Of a stretch of 64,000 nucleotides of DNA, positions 1 to 9,082 are shown one piece after another (the stretch's first letter is position 1; each line of letters begins with the position of its first letter). The notes beneath the pieces were generated by a model. It did not search any database, was not told where the DNA came from, and was given only the letters and a program-made list of their open reading frames with translations. The DNA is taken from the NCBI RefSeq assembly GCF_001428895.1, contig NZ_LMJA01000012.1, forward strand, positions 311,313 through 375,312, read 5' to 3'. The translations under genes and the position numbers were made by a program. Source of the stretch: Mycobacterium sp. Root265 (GTDB lineage Bacteria; Actinomycetota; Actinomycetes; Mycobacteriales; Mycobacteriaceae).

Positions 1-1793
1 ATGTGTTGCGCACCCACCCGGCAACGGTCGAGTCCGATGGTCCCGTACCGCATGACGAGCGCCCCGCCTTCAGCACCGAATGGGAACTGGCCGTCACCGA
101 AGGCCCGCACGGCGCACCGGAGTTCTTCACCCGCGGCGATATCGACACCCTGTTCGAGGCCGCCTACCGCGTGCACTTCAACTCCGCACGCACCGGTGTC
201 CGGCTGGAAGGACCCAAACCGCAGTGGGCCCGCCCCGACGGCGGCGAGGCCGGCCTGCACCCGTCCAACATCCACGACAACGCCTACTCCGTCGGCGCCC
301 TGGATTTCACCGGCGACACCCCGATCCTGCTCGGCCCCGACGGTCCCAGCCTCGGCGGATTCGTCTGCCCGGTCACCGTGGTGTCGGCGCAGCGCTGGAA
401 ACTGGGGCAGCTACGCCCCGGTGACACGGTGCGATTCGTGCCGGTGCGCGCGGCCCAGGCACCGTCACGGGCCGCACTCGGAGTCCACCGGGTGGCCGGG
501 CTACCCCGTGGCGGAGACGGCGATGACGGGGTGCTGGCCCGCCGGGCCGGTGTCGACGGCGCTCCGGCGGTCACCTACCGGCGCAGCGGCGATGACAACG
601 TGCTCATCGAATACGGCGACATCGTCCTGGATCTCGCATTGCGGGCCCGGGTGCATGCCCTGCACACGCGGCTGGTGGGCAGCGCCACCGGGATTCTCGA
701 CCTGACCCCGGGCATCCGTTCGCTGCAGGTGCACGTCGACCCGGACGTGCTGCCTATCCCCCGGCTGCTCGGCCTGTTGTCCGAGATCGAGGACGACCTG
801 CCGGCCTCCTCGGAGCTGGTGGTCCCCAGCCGTCAGGTCCGGCTTCCGCTGAGCTGGGATGACCCGGCCACCCGCGAGGCGATCGCCCGGTACACCTCCG
901 GGGTCCGCGATGACGCGCCGTGGTGTCCGTCCAACATCGAATTCATCCGGCGCATCAACGGTTTGGCCGGTCAGGCCGATGTCTACGACACGGTGTTCGC
1001 CGCGGAGTACCTGACCCTGGGTCTCGGCGACGTCTACCTGGGTGCGCCGGTGGCCACTCCGCTGGATCCCCGGCACCGGCTGGTCACCACCAAGTACAAC
1101 CCGGCCCGCACCTGGACCGCCGAGAACTCGGTCGGCATCGGCGGCGCCTACCTGTGCATCTACGGTATGGAGGGTCCGGGCGGCTATCAGTTCGTCGGCC
1201 GCACCACCCAGGTGTGGAGCCGGTACCGGCACACCGCACCGTTCGAGCCCGGCAGCCCCTGGCTGCTGCGATTCTTCGACCGGATCTCCTGGTACCCGGT
1301 GTCGGCCGAGGAACTGCTGGAGCTGCGCGCCGACATGGCCGCGGGCCGGGGTTCCGTCGACATCACCGACGGAACCTTCTCGTTGGCCGAGCACGACCGG
1401 TTCCTGGCCGACAACGCCGACGATATCGCCGCGTTCCGCGTCCAGCAGGCCACCGCCTTCGGCGCCGAACGGGCCGCCTGGGAGCGGGCCGGCGAATTCG
1501 ACCGGGCCGAGCGCGCCGCCACCAATGCCATTGTGCCGCAGAAGGACCTGGTGCTCGGTGACGGGGACCAACGCGTCGACGCACCGTTCTCGTCGAGCGT
1601 GTGGAAGGTCGATGTGGCCATCGGTGAACAGGTCGTCACCGGTCAACCGCTGCTGGCACTGGAGGCGATGAAGATGGAGACCGTCCTGCGCGCACCGTCC
1701 GACGGTGTGGTCACCCAGATCCTGGTCTCGGCGGGGCACCTGGTCGATCCCGGCACACCGCTGGTCGTCGTCGGCACCGGCGGTCGAGCATGA
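1..1793 (+). CDS. urea carboxylase, C-terminal part (truncated by window edge)
   Basis: Biotin-dependent enzyme that carboxylates urea (or, in some relatives, guanidine) to allophanate with ATP. The frame is open from the first bases, so the biotin carboxylase half lies upstream and only about 596 residues are seen; the family is near 1,200. In order there are an AHS2/KipA-like carboxyltransferase domain (about residues 20-200 of this fragment), an AHS1/KipI-like domain (about 200-430) and a C-terminal biotinyl domain with the EAMKMET motif, whose biotinylated Lys is about 39 residues from the end. The stop overlaps the allophanate hydrolase start by 4 bases (ATGA), so the two are translationally coupled, as in classical urea amidolyase pairs. 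Urea against guanidine cannot be settled here because the upstream genes are missing. Confidence 0.93.
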   Translation, partial: VLRTHPATVESDGPVPHDERPAFSTEWELAVTEGPHGAPEFFTRGDIDTLFEAAYRVHFNSARTGVRLEGPKPQWARPDGGEAGLHPSNIHDNAYSVGALDFTGDTPILLGPDGPSLGGFVCPVTVVSAQRWKLGQLRPGDTVRFVPVRAAQAPSRAALGVHRVAGLPRGGDGDDGVLARRAGVDGAPAVTYRRSGDDNVLIEYGDIVLDLALRARVHALHTRLVGSATGILDLTPGIRSLQVHVDPDVLPIPRLLGLLSEIEDDLPASSELVVPSRQVRLPLSWDDPATREAIARYTSGVRDDAPWCPSNIEFIRRINGLAGQADVYDTVFAAEYLTLGLGDVYLGAPVATPLDPRHRLVTTKYNPARTWTAENSVGIGGAYLCIYGMEGPGGYQFVGRTTQVWSRYRHTAPFEPGSPWLLRFFDRISWYPVSAEELLELRADMAAGRGSVDITDGTFSLAEHDRFLADNADDIAAFRVQQATAFGAERAAWERAGEFDRAERAATNAIVPQKDLVLGDGDQRVDAPFSSSVWKVDVAIGEQVVTGQPLLALEAMKMETVLRAPSDGVVTQILVSAGHLVDPGTPLVVVGTGGRA

Positions 1794-4291
1794 GCGCCGT
1801 GGCGCGGGTCCGCGCCGCCTACGCCGCCATCGAGGCCGCCGCCCGCCCGGAGATCTGGATCACCTTGCGGCCGTTGGCCGATGCGCTGGCCGATGCCGAA
1901 CAGGTCGACGCCCGGGATCAGCCGTCGCCGCTGGCAGGTCTGGTCGCCGCGGTGAAGAACAACATCGACATCGCCGGTATCGCGACCACCGCCGCGTGCC
2001 CCGGCTATGCCGAGGGTCCCGCCGCCACCGACGCCACGGTGGTCGCCCGGCTGCGTGCGGCCGGAGCGGTCATCATCGGTGCGACCAACCTGGACCAGTT
2101 CGCCACCGGCCTGGTCGGCACCCGCAGCCCGCACGGCGCGGTGCGGGATGCCCGCCGCCCCGAATACATCTCGGGTGGATCCAGTTCCGGCTCCGCGGTG
2201 GCCGTCGCCCTGGGCCTGGTGGACATCGCGCTGGGCACCGACACCGCCGGATCCGGGCGGGTCCCGGCCGCCCTGCAGGGCATTGTCGGGATCAAACCCA
2301 CCCTCGGCGTGGTCCCCACCGACGGGGTGGTGCCCGCCTGCCGCTCGTATGACTGCGTCACGGTGTTCGCCCGCGATATCGACACCGCCGACACCGCCGT
2401 GGGCGTGATCGCCGGCGGCGCCCGGCCCTTCCCGCACGACGCCCCGCTGGCCGCACCGCCCGCGACCCGGGTCGCGGTGCCCCGCGCGCTCCCCGGACTC
2501 ACCCCGGAGTGGGCGCAGAGGTTCCGTTCCGCCGCAGATCGCCTGTCCGCCAACGATATCGAGATCGTCGAGATCGACCTGGACCCGTTCCTGGAGGCGG
2601 CCCGGCTGCTGTATGACGGGGGCCTGGTCGCCGAACGGCACGAGGCGGTCGGCGCGTTCGTGGACGCCCACCGAGGCGCCGAGGATCTGGATCCGACCGT
2701 GGCGGGCATCATCGGCGCGGCCGGTGCGGTACCGGCCACCCGCCTGCTGGCCGACCGGGTGCGCCTGGCCGAGCTCACCGCGGCCGCGATGGCCGAGCTC
2801 GGCGACTGCCATGCCCTGCTCATCCCCACCACCACCGGGCATCCCACCATCGCCGAGGTGAACGCCGACCCCATCGGGGCCAACTCCCGGATGGGCACCT
2901 ACACCAACTTCTGCAATCTGATGGACCTGTGCGCGGTTGCCGTGCCGTCCGGAACCGACACGCAGGGCACCCAATTCGGGGTCAGCGTCCTCGCCCGCGC
3001 CGGTGCCGATGCCCTGGCACTGGACCTGGCGCGGCGGGTCGCATCGAGCACCGACGACGTCGCACTGCCCGGCGCTGCGTCGGCCCCCACGCCCACCACA
3101 CCGTGGCCGGCGCGGGCGGGGCTGGACACCACCGCCTTGCTGGTGGTGGGTGCGCACCTGCGCGGTCAGCCGCTGGCCTGGCAGCTCGACGACCGCGGGG
3201 CACGCTGGTGCGGGCCGGTGCGCACGGCACCGCAGTACCGGCTGGCCCGGCTGAACACCGACCCGCCGAAGCCAGGGCTGGCGCGCGTCGCCCCCGGTGA
3301 CGGCGCCGCCATCCACGGCGAGCTGTGGCTCATCGGCACCGCGATGCTCGGCGATTTCCTTGCCGCACTACCCGCACCGATGTCGCTGGGTCGGGCGACG
3401 CTCGCCGACGGCACCGAGGTCGTCGGGTTCGGGTGCACCGCCGAGGCGTGGGATGCCGGGCAGGACATCACCCATCACGGTGACTGGCCCGGGTATCTGC
3501 GCCGCGTCGGCCGCGGTGCCGACGTCACCCGCGGCGATCTCGGTCACCGGGTCTGGCGCCGCCTGGCCATGGCGGTGCCCGGCACCGTCGTCGACACCAC
3601 CACCGAGGTGCAGTGGTTGCAGGCCGGCGAGCTCTACATCGACCTACGGACCCCGGCCCGCATGCCTGCCATCACCGGCCGCGCGCTGGACGAACTGACC
3701 CGCGAGGACCTGCTCGCGCTGTGCGAACAGCAGGCCTTCGCCGGGCGCCTGGAGGACGACGGCGCCGCGTGGACGTGGTGGCGGGAGGTGGATCTGCACC
3801 CGGCCGATCCGCTGCCCGACCGCGGCCGGCTGCACCTGACCGACGGGATCCTCGTCGAAACCGGAATCGGCCGCGACTATTTCGAGGACTGGACGTCAGG
3901 GCCACCGCAGGCCAGTGCTCTGGAATTGGTGCTGCACGATGACACCGGCCGACCGGGGATGCTGCTGCGGGTGGGTGAGCACTTCGGCTATGTCCGGGGG
4001 CGGGCCGCCGGACTCGCACCGGCGCCCGGTGTGACGCTGCGGGACGCCGTGGCCCACGGCGATCTGGAGTCGGCGCGCGCCCTGATGGACCTGGACATCT
4101 CGCTCGGCGCCGTCGAGGACGGCCGCTGGGTCATCACCCGATCGACATTGCCCTTCCGTATCGGTGACGATCTGGCACCCGAGCTCGGGCCCGGCGAGAT
4201 CACCGTCGCAGAACGTGACACCGCAGGCACACCCGTCCGGCGCCGATGGACCGTCGCCCTGGACCGCTCCGAACCCTTACTGGCCCTTTAG
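1790..4291 (+). CDS. atzF: allophanate hydrolase with extra C-terminal domain
   Basis: Splits allophanate to ammonia and CO2, completing urea breakdown begun by the carboxylase just upstream. The N-terminal amidase-signature domain is intact: general-base Lys56 in VKNN, the Ser-rich loop GGSSSG at 129-134 and nucleophile Ser155 in DTAGSGRVPA. A family-type C-terminal domain follows at about 445-570. The protein is 833 residues, where the family is usually about 570-620; residues from about 575 to the end form an additional region rich in Trp and Gly (WRRLAM, WLQAGELYIDLR, WWREVDL). It resembles a lipocalin-like/Hri1-type beta-barrel, but that match is from memory only. No frameshift or stop separates it, so it is a genuine fusion. 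Confidence 0.92.
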   Translation: MSAVARVRAAYAAIEAAARPEIWITLRPLADALADAEQVDARDQPSPLAGLVAAVKNNIDIAGIATTAACPGYAEGPAATDATVVARLRAAGAVIIGATNLDQFATGLVGTRSPHGAVRDARRPEYISGGSSSGSAVAVALGLVDIALGTDTAGSGRVPAALQGIVGIKPTLGVVPTDGVVPACRSYDCVTVFARDIDTADTAVGVIAGGARPFPHDAPLAAPPATRVAVPRALPGLTPEWAQRFRSAADRLSANDIEIVEIDLDPFLEAARLLYDGGLVAERHEAVGAFVDAHRGAEDLDPTVAGIIGAAGAVPATRLLADRVRLAELTAAAMAELGDCHALLIPTTTGHPTIAEVNADPIGANSRMGTYTNFCNLMDLCAVAVPSGTDTQGTQFGVSVLARAGADALALDLARRVASSTDDVALPGAASAPTPTTPWPARAGLDTTALLVVGAHLRGQPLAWQLDDRGARWCGPVRTAPQYRLARLNTDPPKPGLARVAPGDGAAIHGELWLIGTAMLGDFLAALPAPMSLGRATLADGTEVVGFGCTAEAWDAGQDITHHGDWPGYLRRVGRGADVTRGDLGHRVWRRLAMAVPGTVVDTTTEVQWLQAGELYIDLRTPARMPAITGRALDELTREDLLALCEQQAFAGRLEDDGAAWTWWREVDLHPADPLPDRGRLHLTDGILVETGIGRDYFEDWTSGPPQASALELVLHDDTGRPGMLLRVGEHFGYVRGRAAGLAPAPGVTLRDAVAHGDLESARALMDLDISLGAVEDGRWVITRSTLPFRIGDDLAPELGPGEITVAERDTAGTPVRRRWTVALDRSEPLLAL

Positions 4292-4298
4292 GACTGAT

Positions 4299-5330
4299 AT
4301 GACCACCGATTTCACCGATATCCCGGTACTGGACGTCTCGGGGCTGCTCGACGAGTCCGGCCCCGGCTACCGTGCCGCGGTCCACGCGCTCGGCGATGCC
4401 GCCCGCCATGTCGGTTTCGCCCAGATCATCGGGCACGGCGTGGATCCCGCGCTGTTCGAGACACTGCTGGAACGCACCAAGGCGTTCTTCGCGCTGCCCG
4501 ACGCCGAGAAGCAACGCGTGCACATCGCCAACTCCTCCAATCACCGCGGCTACGTACCGCCCGGGGAGGAGATCTTCTCCGCAGGCACCGCCGACGCCAA
4601 GGAGGCCTTCGACCTGTCCATCGATCTGCCCGCCGACGACCCCCGCTACCTGGCGGGTCACCCCCTGCTCGGGCCCAACCAGTGGCCCGAACTGCACGGT
4701 TTCAAAGAAGCCGTGACGGCCTGGTATGACGCGGTATTCGCGCTGGCGCGGATCCTGCTGCGGGCCTTCGCAGTGGCGCTCGACGAGCCGGCGGACCGTT
4801 TCGACCGGTATGTCACCGCGCCGCCGTCACAGCTGCGGCTCATCCACTACCCGTATGACCCGGCCGCGGCCGACCGTCCCGGGATCGGCGCACACACCGA
4901 CTACGAATGCTTCACCCTGCTGCGGCCCACCGCGCCCGGACTGGAGGTGCTCAACGCCGCAGGCACCTGGGTCGACGTTCCGCTCATCGACGGAGCGTTC
5001 GTGCTCAATATCGGTGACCTGCTGGAGATCTGGACCAACGGCGAGTTCGTGGCGACCAGCCACCGGGTCCGCAAGGTCGCCGAGGAGCGCTACTCCTTCC
5101 CGCTGTTCGTCAACGTCGACGCCGACACCGTGGTCGCCCCACTGGACGCCTTCATCGGCGGGAACGCGACCTCGGTCCGGCCCACCGTGATCGCCGGCGA
5201 TCACCTGTTCGCCCAGACCGCCCAGAGCTTCCGTTACCTGCAGGACCGGGTCCGTCGAGGGGAGGTGACGATGCCCGAGGGTGCCCAACCGTTGGACAGT
5301 TTCGGGCGAGATGCGTTGCTGCATCGCTAG
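4299..5330 (+). CDS. 2-oxoglutarate/Fe(II) dioxygenase, isopenicillin N synthase family
   Basis: A 343-residue non-heme iron oxygenase. The iron ligands fit His199 and Asp201 in AHTDY and His255 in TSHRV; the 2-oxoglutarate-binding RxS fits RYS at 264-266. The N-terminal DIOX_N region (GFAQIIGHGVD) is also present. The ATG at 4299 is preferred over upstream in-frame starts because they lie inside atzF; it is 7 bases after that stop. It sits between allophanate hydrolase and a solute symporter, so it may act on a nitrogen compound feeding the urea pathway. EFE-like family members release guanidine from arginine analogues, but the substrate here is unknown. Confidence 0.88.
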   Translation: MTTDFTDIPVLDVSGLLDESGPGYRAAVHALGDAARHVGFAQIIGHGVDPALFETLLERTKAFFALPDAEKQRVHIANSSNHRGYVPPGEEIFSAGTADAKEAFDLSIDLPADDPRYLAGHPLLGPNQWPELHGFKEAVTAWYDAVFALARILLRAFAVALDEPADRFDRYVTAPPSQLRLIHYPYDPAAADRPGIGAHTDYECFTLLRPTAPGLEVLNAAGTWVDVPLIDGAFVLNIGDLLEIWTNGEFVATSHRVRKVAEERYSFPLFVNVDADTVVAPLDAFIGGNATSVRPTVIAGDHLFAQTAQSFRYLQDRVRRGEVTMPEGAQPLDSFGRDALLHR

Positions 5331-5415
5331 TTCTGTCCCGCAGTACCCGCTCGACCGGCAACGGCGCCGTGTGCCTTTCACTTCCTGAAATCCGCCTCCC
5401 CCTTTGGAGTTCGCC

Positions 5416-6909
5416 ATGATCATCACCGGCGTTGCCATATTCCTGCTCATCCTCACCGTCAGCGGCGTGGTCTCCGCGCGACGGGTACGCGGCGACTGCT
5501 CGAACTATCTGGTCGCGGGCCGCGCGCTGCCCGCCGCCCTGGTCGCCGCGGTCCTCATCGCCCAACCGGTCGACTCGAACGCCACCATCGGCAATGCCGA
5601 CCTGTCAGCGGCTTTCGGCTTCTGGGCCGGGGCCGCACTGCCGATCGGCCTGGCTCTGTGCCTGCTGCTGATGGGACTGTTCTTTGCCAAACGCATGCGC
5701 ACCACCGATGTGGTGACGCTGCCCGAGTACTTCCGTAACCGGTTCGGCCGCGCCACCGAAGTCGCCTCGTCCTACCTGACCATCGCCAGTTTCATCATCT
5801 TGCTGGCCGGCAACCTGGTGGCCATCGGCTTCCTGCTCGAACGCTTCGTCGGCGTCTCCTACGCCTACGGAATCGTGCTGACCATCCCGCTGGCGCTGCT
5901 CTACACCATCACCGGCGGCATGTTCGCCAGCGTCTACACCGGCGTCACCTGCGTCGTCGTCAACATCATCGGCGTTGTCGCCCTGGTGATCTGGACGGGC
6001 ACCACACACGGCTTCAGCGCGCCCGAGGGTATGGGTGTCGGCGATCTGGAGCAGCTCACCTCCAGCTCATCAGGTGCGGTCATCAACTGGGCCACCATCA
6101 TCGCCCTCGGTCTGGGCAACCTGGTGGCCATCGACCTGATGCAGCGGGTGTTCTCCGCCCGCACCCCCGGCGGGGCCCAGAAGGCGTGCTTCGCCGCGGC
6201 CGCGGGCATCCTGATGCTCTGCATCCCGCTGTCGTTCGTCGCGCTGGCCGCGGTGAGCATCGTCGGCGACGCCGCGGCGGACGGGCCGATCCTCTACACC
6301 CTGCTCGCACAGTACGCGCCGGTGTGGCTGGCCATCATCGTCATCTCCGGACTGCTGGCGGCCACCCTCACCACCGTCAGTGGCATCCTGCTCGCGACGG
6401 CGGCGGTGCTGGTGCGCAACGTGTTACGCATCGACGCCGATGCGCCCGTGATGACACCGCGGATGTTGCGCGCCACCCGGTGGGCGACGCTGCCGATGGC
6501 CGTCCTGGCGGGCGTGGTCGCGCTGCGGGTGCCGCAGACCGGCATCCTGCTGACACTGTCCTTCGACCTGCTGCTGGCCAGCCTGGTGGTGCCGTTCGTC
6601 CTGGGGCTGTACTGGTCGCGTGGCGGCGCCGCGGCAGCGGGCGCGGCCATCGTGGTCGGTATCGGGGTGCGACTGACGTTCTTCGTACTCACCCCCACCA
6701 TCTACGGCGTGGACAACACCCTGTTCTACGTGCCCAACGACTGGGTGACGACGGCAGCCGACGGCTGGAGCACCTTGCTGGCCGGTGCCGCGTCGCTCAT
6801 CGCCTACGTGCTGGTCGCCGCACTCACCTCGCGGCCGGTCGCGCCTGTCGAGGCGGCCGAACCGGAGGTGCAGCCCGCCCCGGCCATCCTCACGTCGGCG
6901 CAGCCCTGA
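5416..6909 (+). CDS. sodium:solute symporter (SSS family)
   Basis: Integral membrane transporter of 497 residues with about 12-13 hydrophobic segments. Family landmarks include YLVAGR after the first helix, TLPEYFRNRFG after helix 3 and YTITGG near helix 5. The ATG at 5416 is chosen because TTTGGAG sits 6 bases upstream; a TTG four codons earlier is less likely. Its place after urea carboxylase, allophanate hydrolase and a dioxygenase suggests uptake of urea (as for Dur3, same superfamily) or of the nitrogen compound whose degradation gives urea. The substrate is inferred from context only. Confidence 0.9.
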   Translation: MIITGVAIFLLILTVSGVVSARRVRGDCSNYLVAGRALPAALVAAVLIAQPVDSNATIGNADLSAAFGFWAGAALPIGLALCLLLMGLFFAKRMRTTDVVTLPEYFRNRFGRATEVASSYLTIASFIILLAGNLVAIGFLLERFVGVSYAYGIVLTIPLALLYTITGGMFASVYTGVTCVVVNIIGVVALVIWTGTTHGFSAPEGMGVGDLEQLTSSSSGAVINWATIIALGLGNLVAIDLMQRVFSARTPGGAQKACFAAAAGILMLCIPLSFVALAAVSIVGDAAADGPILYTLLAQYAPVWLAIIVISGLLAATLTTVSGILLATAAVLVRNVLRIDADAPVMTPRMLRATRWATLPMAVLAGVVALRVPQTGILLTLSFDLLLASLVVPFVLGLYWSRGGAAAAGAAIVVGIGVRLTFFVLTPTIYGVDNTLFYVPNDWVTTAADGWSTLLAGAASLIAYVLVAALTSRPVAPVEAAEPEVQPAPAILTSAQP

Positions 6910-6920
6910 GCAACGTCCCG

Positions 6921-6959
6921 CACGTGTCGGTCCTGCCCACCTGGCAGGATCGACACGTG
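6921..6959. promoter_or_regulatory. 17-bp inverted repeat over the TetR start codon
   Basis: Left arm 6921-6937 and right arm 6943-6959 match at 16 of 17 positions around a 5-base spacer; each arm ends in CACGTG. The last three bases of the right arm are the proposed GTG start of the TetR gene. There is no T-run, so a simple terminator is less likely than an operator or an mRNA hairpin covering the start. It could be the TetR's own site. Confidence 0.6.
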
Positions 6960-7640
6960 CGCACCCCCGCGAGCGGCCGACCCCGACTGGAGGGACGTAA
7001 GCGGCCGGGCAAGACCGCCCGCGATGAAGTGCTGGACGCGGCCGCCGAACTGTTCACCACCCTCGGCGTGGCGGCGACCTCGACCCGGCAGATCGCCGAG
7101 GCCGTCGGGATCCGCCAGGCCTCGCTGTATCACCACTTCCGCACCAAGAACGACATCCTGGCGTCCCTGCTCAGTGGGACTGTGGTGTCCTCGCTGCGGG
7201 CCGCGCACCAGTTGCGGGACCGGCCCGAACCCGCGGTGGTGCTGCTGCACGCACTGAGCCATCTGGATTGCCGGCTGCTGTGGGACAGCCCGTGGAATCT
7301 GGGCATCCTGTACCTGCTGCCCGAGGTCCGCGATCCGCAGTTCGACGAATTCCACCGGCAGCGCACCGAATTGCGCAACGCATATCACGACCTCTCGCGC
7401 CGTGTGCTGGCCGAACTGGATCCGCCGGCGCCGGACGCCCTCGATGTCGGGGTCGATGGCGATGTGGTCTTCCGATTGGTCGAGACGCTGCCGAACCTGC
7501 GGGTCGACGGGCTCGGCGTGCCGAATCAGCCGCAGCGCACGGCCGATCTCGCCGTGCACCTGCTGGGCTGGCGGGGCGATTGGGAGGCGCTGCGGGCGGC
7601 GTCACGGGTGGTGGCCGACGAGGTGGGAGCCTCGCAATAA
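6957..7640 (+). CDS. TetR family transcriptional regulator
   Basis: A 227-residue repressor-type protein. The N-terminal helix-turn-helix is clear at about residues 20-65 (AAELFTTLGVAATSTRQIAEAVG, then ASLYHHFRTKNDIL). The C-terminal part is the variable ligand-binding domain. The GTG at 6957 is chosen because AGGA lies 7 bases upstream and the homologous region begins soon after; an in-frame GTG at 6924 is possible. It follows the symporter by 47 bases in the same direction and probably controls the urea/dioxygenase/symporter genes, or itself, through the inverted repeat at its start. The inducer is unknown. Confidence 0.88.
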   Translation: MRTPASGRPRLEGRKRPGKTARDEVLDAAAELFTTLGVAATSTRQIAEAVGIRQASLYHHFRTKNDILASLLSGTVVSSLRAAHQLRDRPEPAVVLLHALSHLDCRLLWDSPWNLGILYLLPEVRDPQFDEFHRQRTELRNAYHDLSRRVLAELDPPAPDALDVGVDGDVVFRLVETLPNLRVDGLGVPNQPQRTADLAVHLLGWRGDWEALRAASRVVADEVGASQ

Positions 7641-7679
7641 TGCGTTGAGCTCCATGATGCGGGCACGTTGAATGGCGGC

Positions 7680-8570
7680 ATGCCCGATTCCTGGCCTTCG
7701 CTGGCCGATGAACGTGACCTCGCGACCGCCTTGTTCGGTGCCGACGGCCGGCAGCGGCTCCAGACGTGGCTGGACGGTGAGTTGGCCCGTACCACCGATG
7801 CCGCATTCGCCCGATCGTTTTCCGATCACATCGACCTGCCGGGCGTGGTCAGTGACGACTACCTGCACCGGGTGATCCGCACAGCGCACGGAAACCTGTT
7901 GGGCGGCATCCGCTTCTACGGTCGCGATATCGGCCGGCCCTTCGTCGAGATCGTGGCGCACAGCTTCGATGACCCGGACCGGTTGCGCGACTGTGCCGCT
8001 CGGGAGTGGGCGACGTTCGCGCCGTCAGCGCTACGCCTGACGTGCCGTCCCGGCCGGCTCGCGGGTCCGCACGTGCAGCTCGACAAGACCATTCACGTCG
8101 CGCGGTGCCGCGATATGCGTGCGCCCGCACCGCAGGTGGTGCTGGCGCCCTTCGCCCGCGCCGAGGACGCGATATCCATGGTGACCGCTCGATATCGAGA
8201 GCTGTCGCCCGAGTTGGCCCGCAATATCACCGCGGCCGCCGAGGAGGATCTGCGCGACTGGCACGCGAACGGGGAGGTGCACGCTGTGCAGTCGGGCGAG
8301 TCCGTGGTCGGTCTGCTGGCGGTGGCACCGGGTCGCATCGGCTGGATCGAGGGCGAGGAGATCAACGAGGAGGTGGTGGCGGTCGAGCACAGCGGGCATG
8401 GTTACGCCGCGCACGCCCAGGCGTACTGGGCCGCGCACCTCACACCGGACGGGGACCGGTTCCTGATCGGCACCATCGACCGGCTCAACGCGGTGTCCCG
8501 CCGGACCGCGCAGGGGGCGGGGCGAGCCAGGGTGCTCGACATGGTGTTCGTCACGCTGGGCGGTCGTTGA
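7680..8570 (+). CDS. GNAT-like conserved hypothetical protein
   Basis: A protein of about 296 residues with no recognised specific function. The C-terminal half (LAPFARAEDAISMVTARYRE, then HAVQSGESVVGLLAVAPGRIGWIEGEEI, then GHGYAAHAQAYWAAHL) has the layout of a GNAT acetyltransferase fold, including a plausible acetyl-CoA-loop-like GHGYAA. The N-terminal half may be a second degenerate GNAT-like domain. The start is uncertain: ATG at 7680 is used and TTG at 7668 is an in-frame alternative. It stands between the TetR and the molybdate operon with no clear functional link to either. Confidence 0.7.
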   Translation: MPDSWPSLADERDLATALFGADGRQRLQTWLDGELARTTDAAFARSFSDHIDLPGVVSDDYLHRVIRTAHGNLLGGIRFYGRDIGRPFVEIVAHSFDDPDRLRDCAAREWATFAPSALRLTCRPGRLAGPHVQLDKTIHVARCRDMRAPAPQVVLAPFARAEDAISMVTARYRELSPELARNITAAAEEDLRDWHANGEVHAVQSGESVVGLLAVAPGRIGWIEGEEINEEVVAVEHSGHGYAAHAQAYWAAHLTPDGDRFLIGTIDRLNAVSRRTAQGAGRARVLDMVFVTLGGR

Positions 8571-8640
8571 CTCTGCACTGAAGGCGCAGAAGTGCGAGTA
8601 GGGCGCACCCTGACCGCAGAGTCGACGCGGGTACTATGAA

Positions 8641-8652
8641 CCGCATTTGCGG
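8641..8652. promoter_or_regulatory. palindrome upstream of the molybdate operon
   Basis: CCGCA-TT-TGCGG, perfect 5-bp arms, 25 bases before the start of the HTH-Mop regulator. A -10-like TACTAT lies just upstream at 8632-8637, and TAGGGT at 8666-8671 is 6 bases before the ATG. It may be the operator of the regulator that heads this operon. Confidence 0.4.
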
Positions 8653-8677
8653 ATCTTTTTACCGTTAGGGTACGCAT

Positions 8678-9082
8678 ATGCCGGAGATTCGCGTCAAAGA
8701 AGCCGCGGCCCTGCTCGGGGTCAGCGACGACACCGTGCGCCGCTGGATCGACAGCGGGGTGCTGGCAGCGCACAAGGACGACACCGGCCGCAAGGTCATC
8801 GCCGGCGATGTACTGGCGGCGTTCGTCCGCGAACAGGCCACGCCGCCGACCGACCCCACCGGCGCCAGCAGTTCGGCCCGCAACCGGCTCGTCGGCCTGG
8901 TCACCAAGGTGACCTCGGATCGGGTGATGAGCGAGGTCGAGATGCAGTGCGGCCCGTTCACCGTCGTCTCGTTGATGAGCACTGCCTCGGCACAGCAGCT
9001 GGGCCTGGAACCCGGGGCGCTGGCCGTGGCCGTCGTCAAAGCCACCAATGTCGTCGTCGAAACCCCCGGAGGAACCTCGTGA
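8678..9082 (+). CDS. HTH-Mop molybdate-responsive regulator or molybdenum-binding protein
   Basis: A 134-residue protein with two parts. Residues 1-45 are an excisionase/MerR-type helix-turn-helix (VKEAAALLGVSDDTVRRWID). Residues about 65-130 are a Mop/TOBE domain (RNRLVGLVTKV, then VMSEVEMQCGPFTVVSLMS), the fold that binds molybdate in ModE and in the ModC C-terminus. It is thus a small ModE-like sensor and probably represses the mod operon when molybdate is plentiful. Its TGA overlaps the modA GTG by 2 bases. No strong Shine-Dalgarno precedes the ATG; a leaderless message from the -10-like TAGGGT is possible. Confidence 0.85.
   Translation: MPEIRVKEAAALLGVSDDTVRRWIDSGVLAAHKDDTGRKVIAGDVLAAFVREQATPPTDPTGASSSARNRLVGLVTKVTSDRVMSEVEMQCGPFTVVSLMSTASAQQLGLEPGALAVAVVKATNVVVETPGGTS

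Noticed and set aside
1643-3316. A 557-codon minus-strand open frame opposite allophanate hydrolase.
   Set aside because: Gly/Arg-rich antisense product with no domain; the plus-strand gene is certain.
8569-8623. GACTCTGC and GCAGAGTC as a terminator after the GNAT-like gene.
   Set aside because: The 8-base arms are separated by about 39 bases and there is no T-run; too weak to call.
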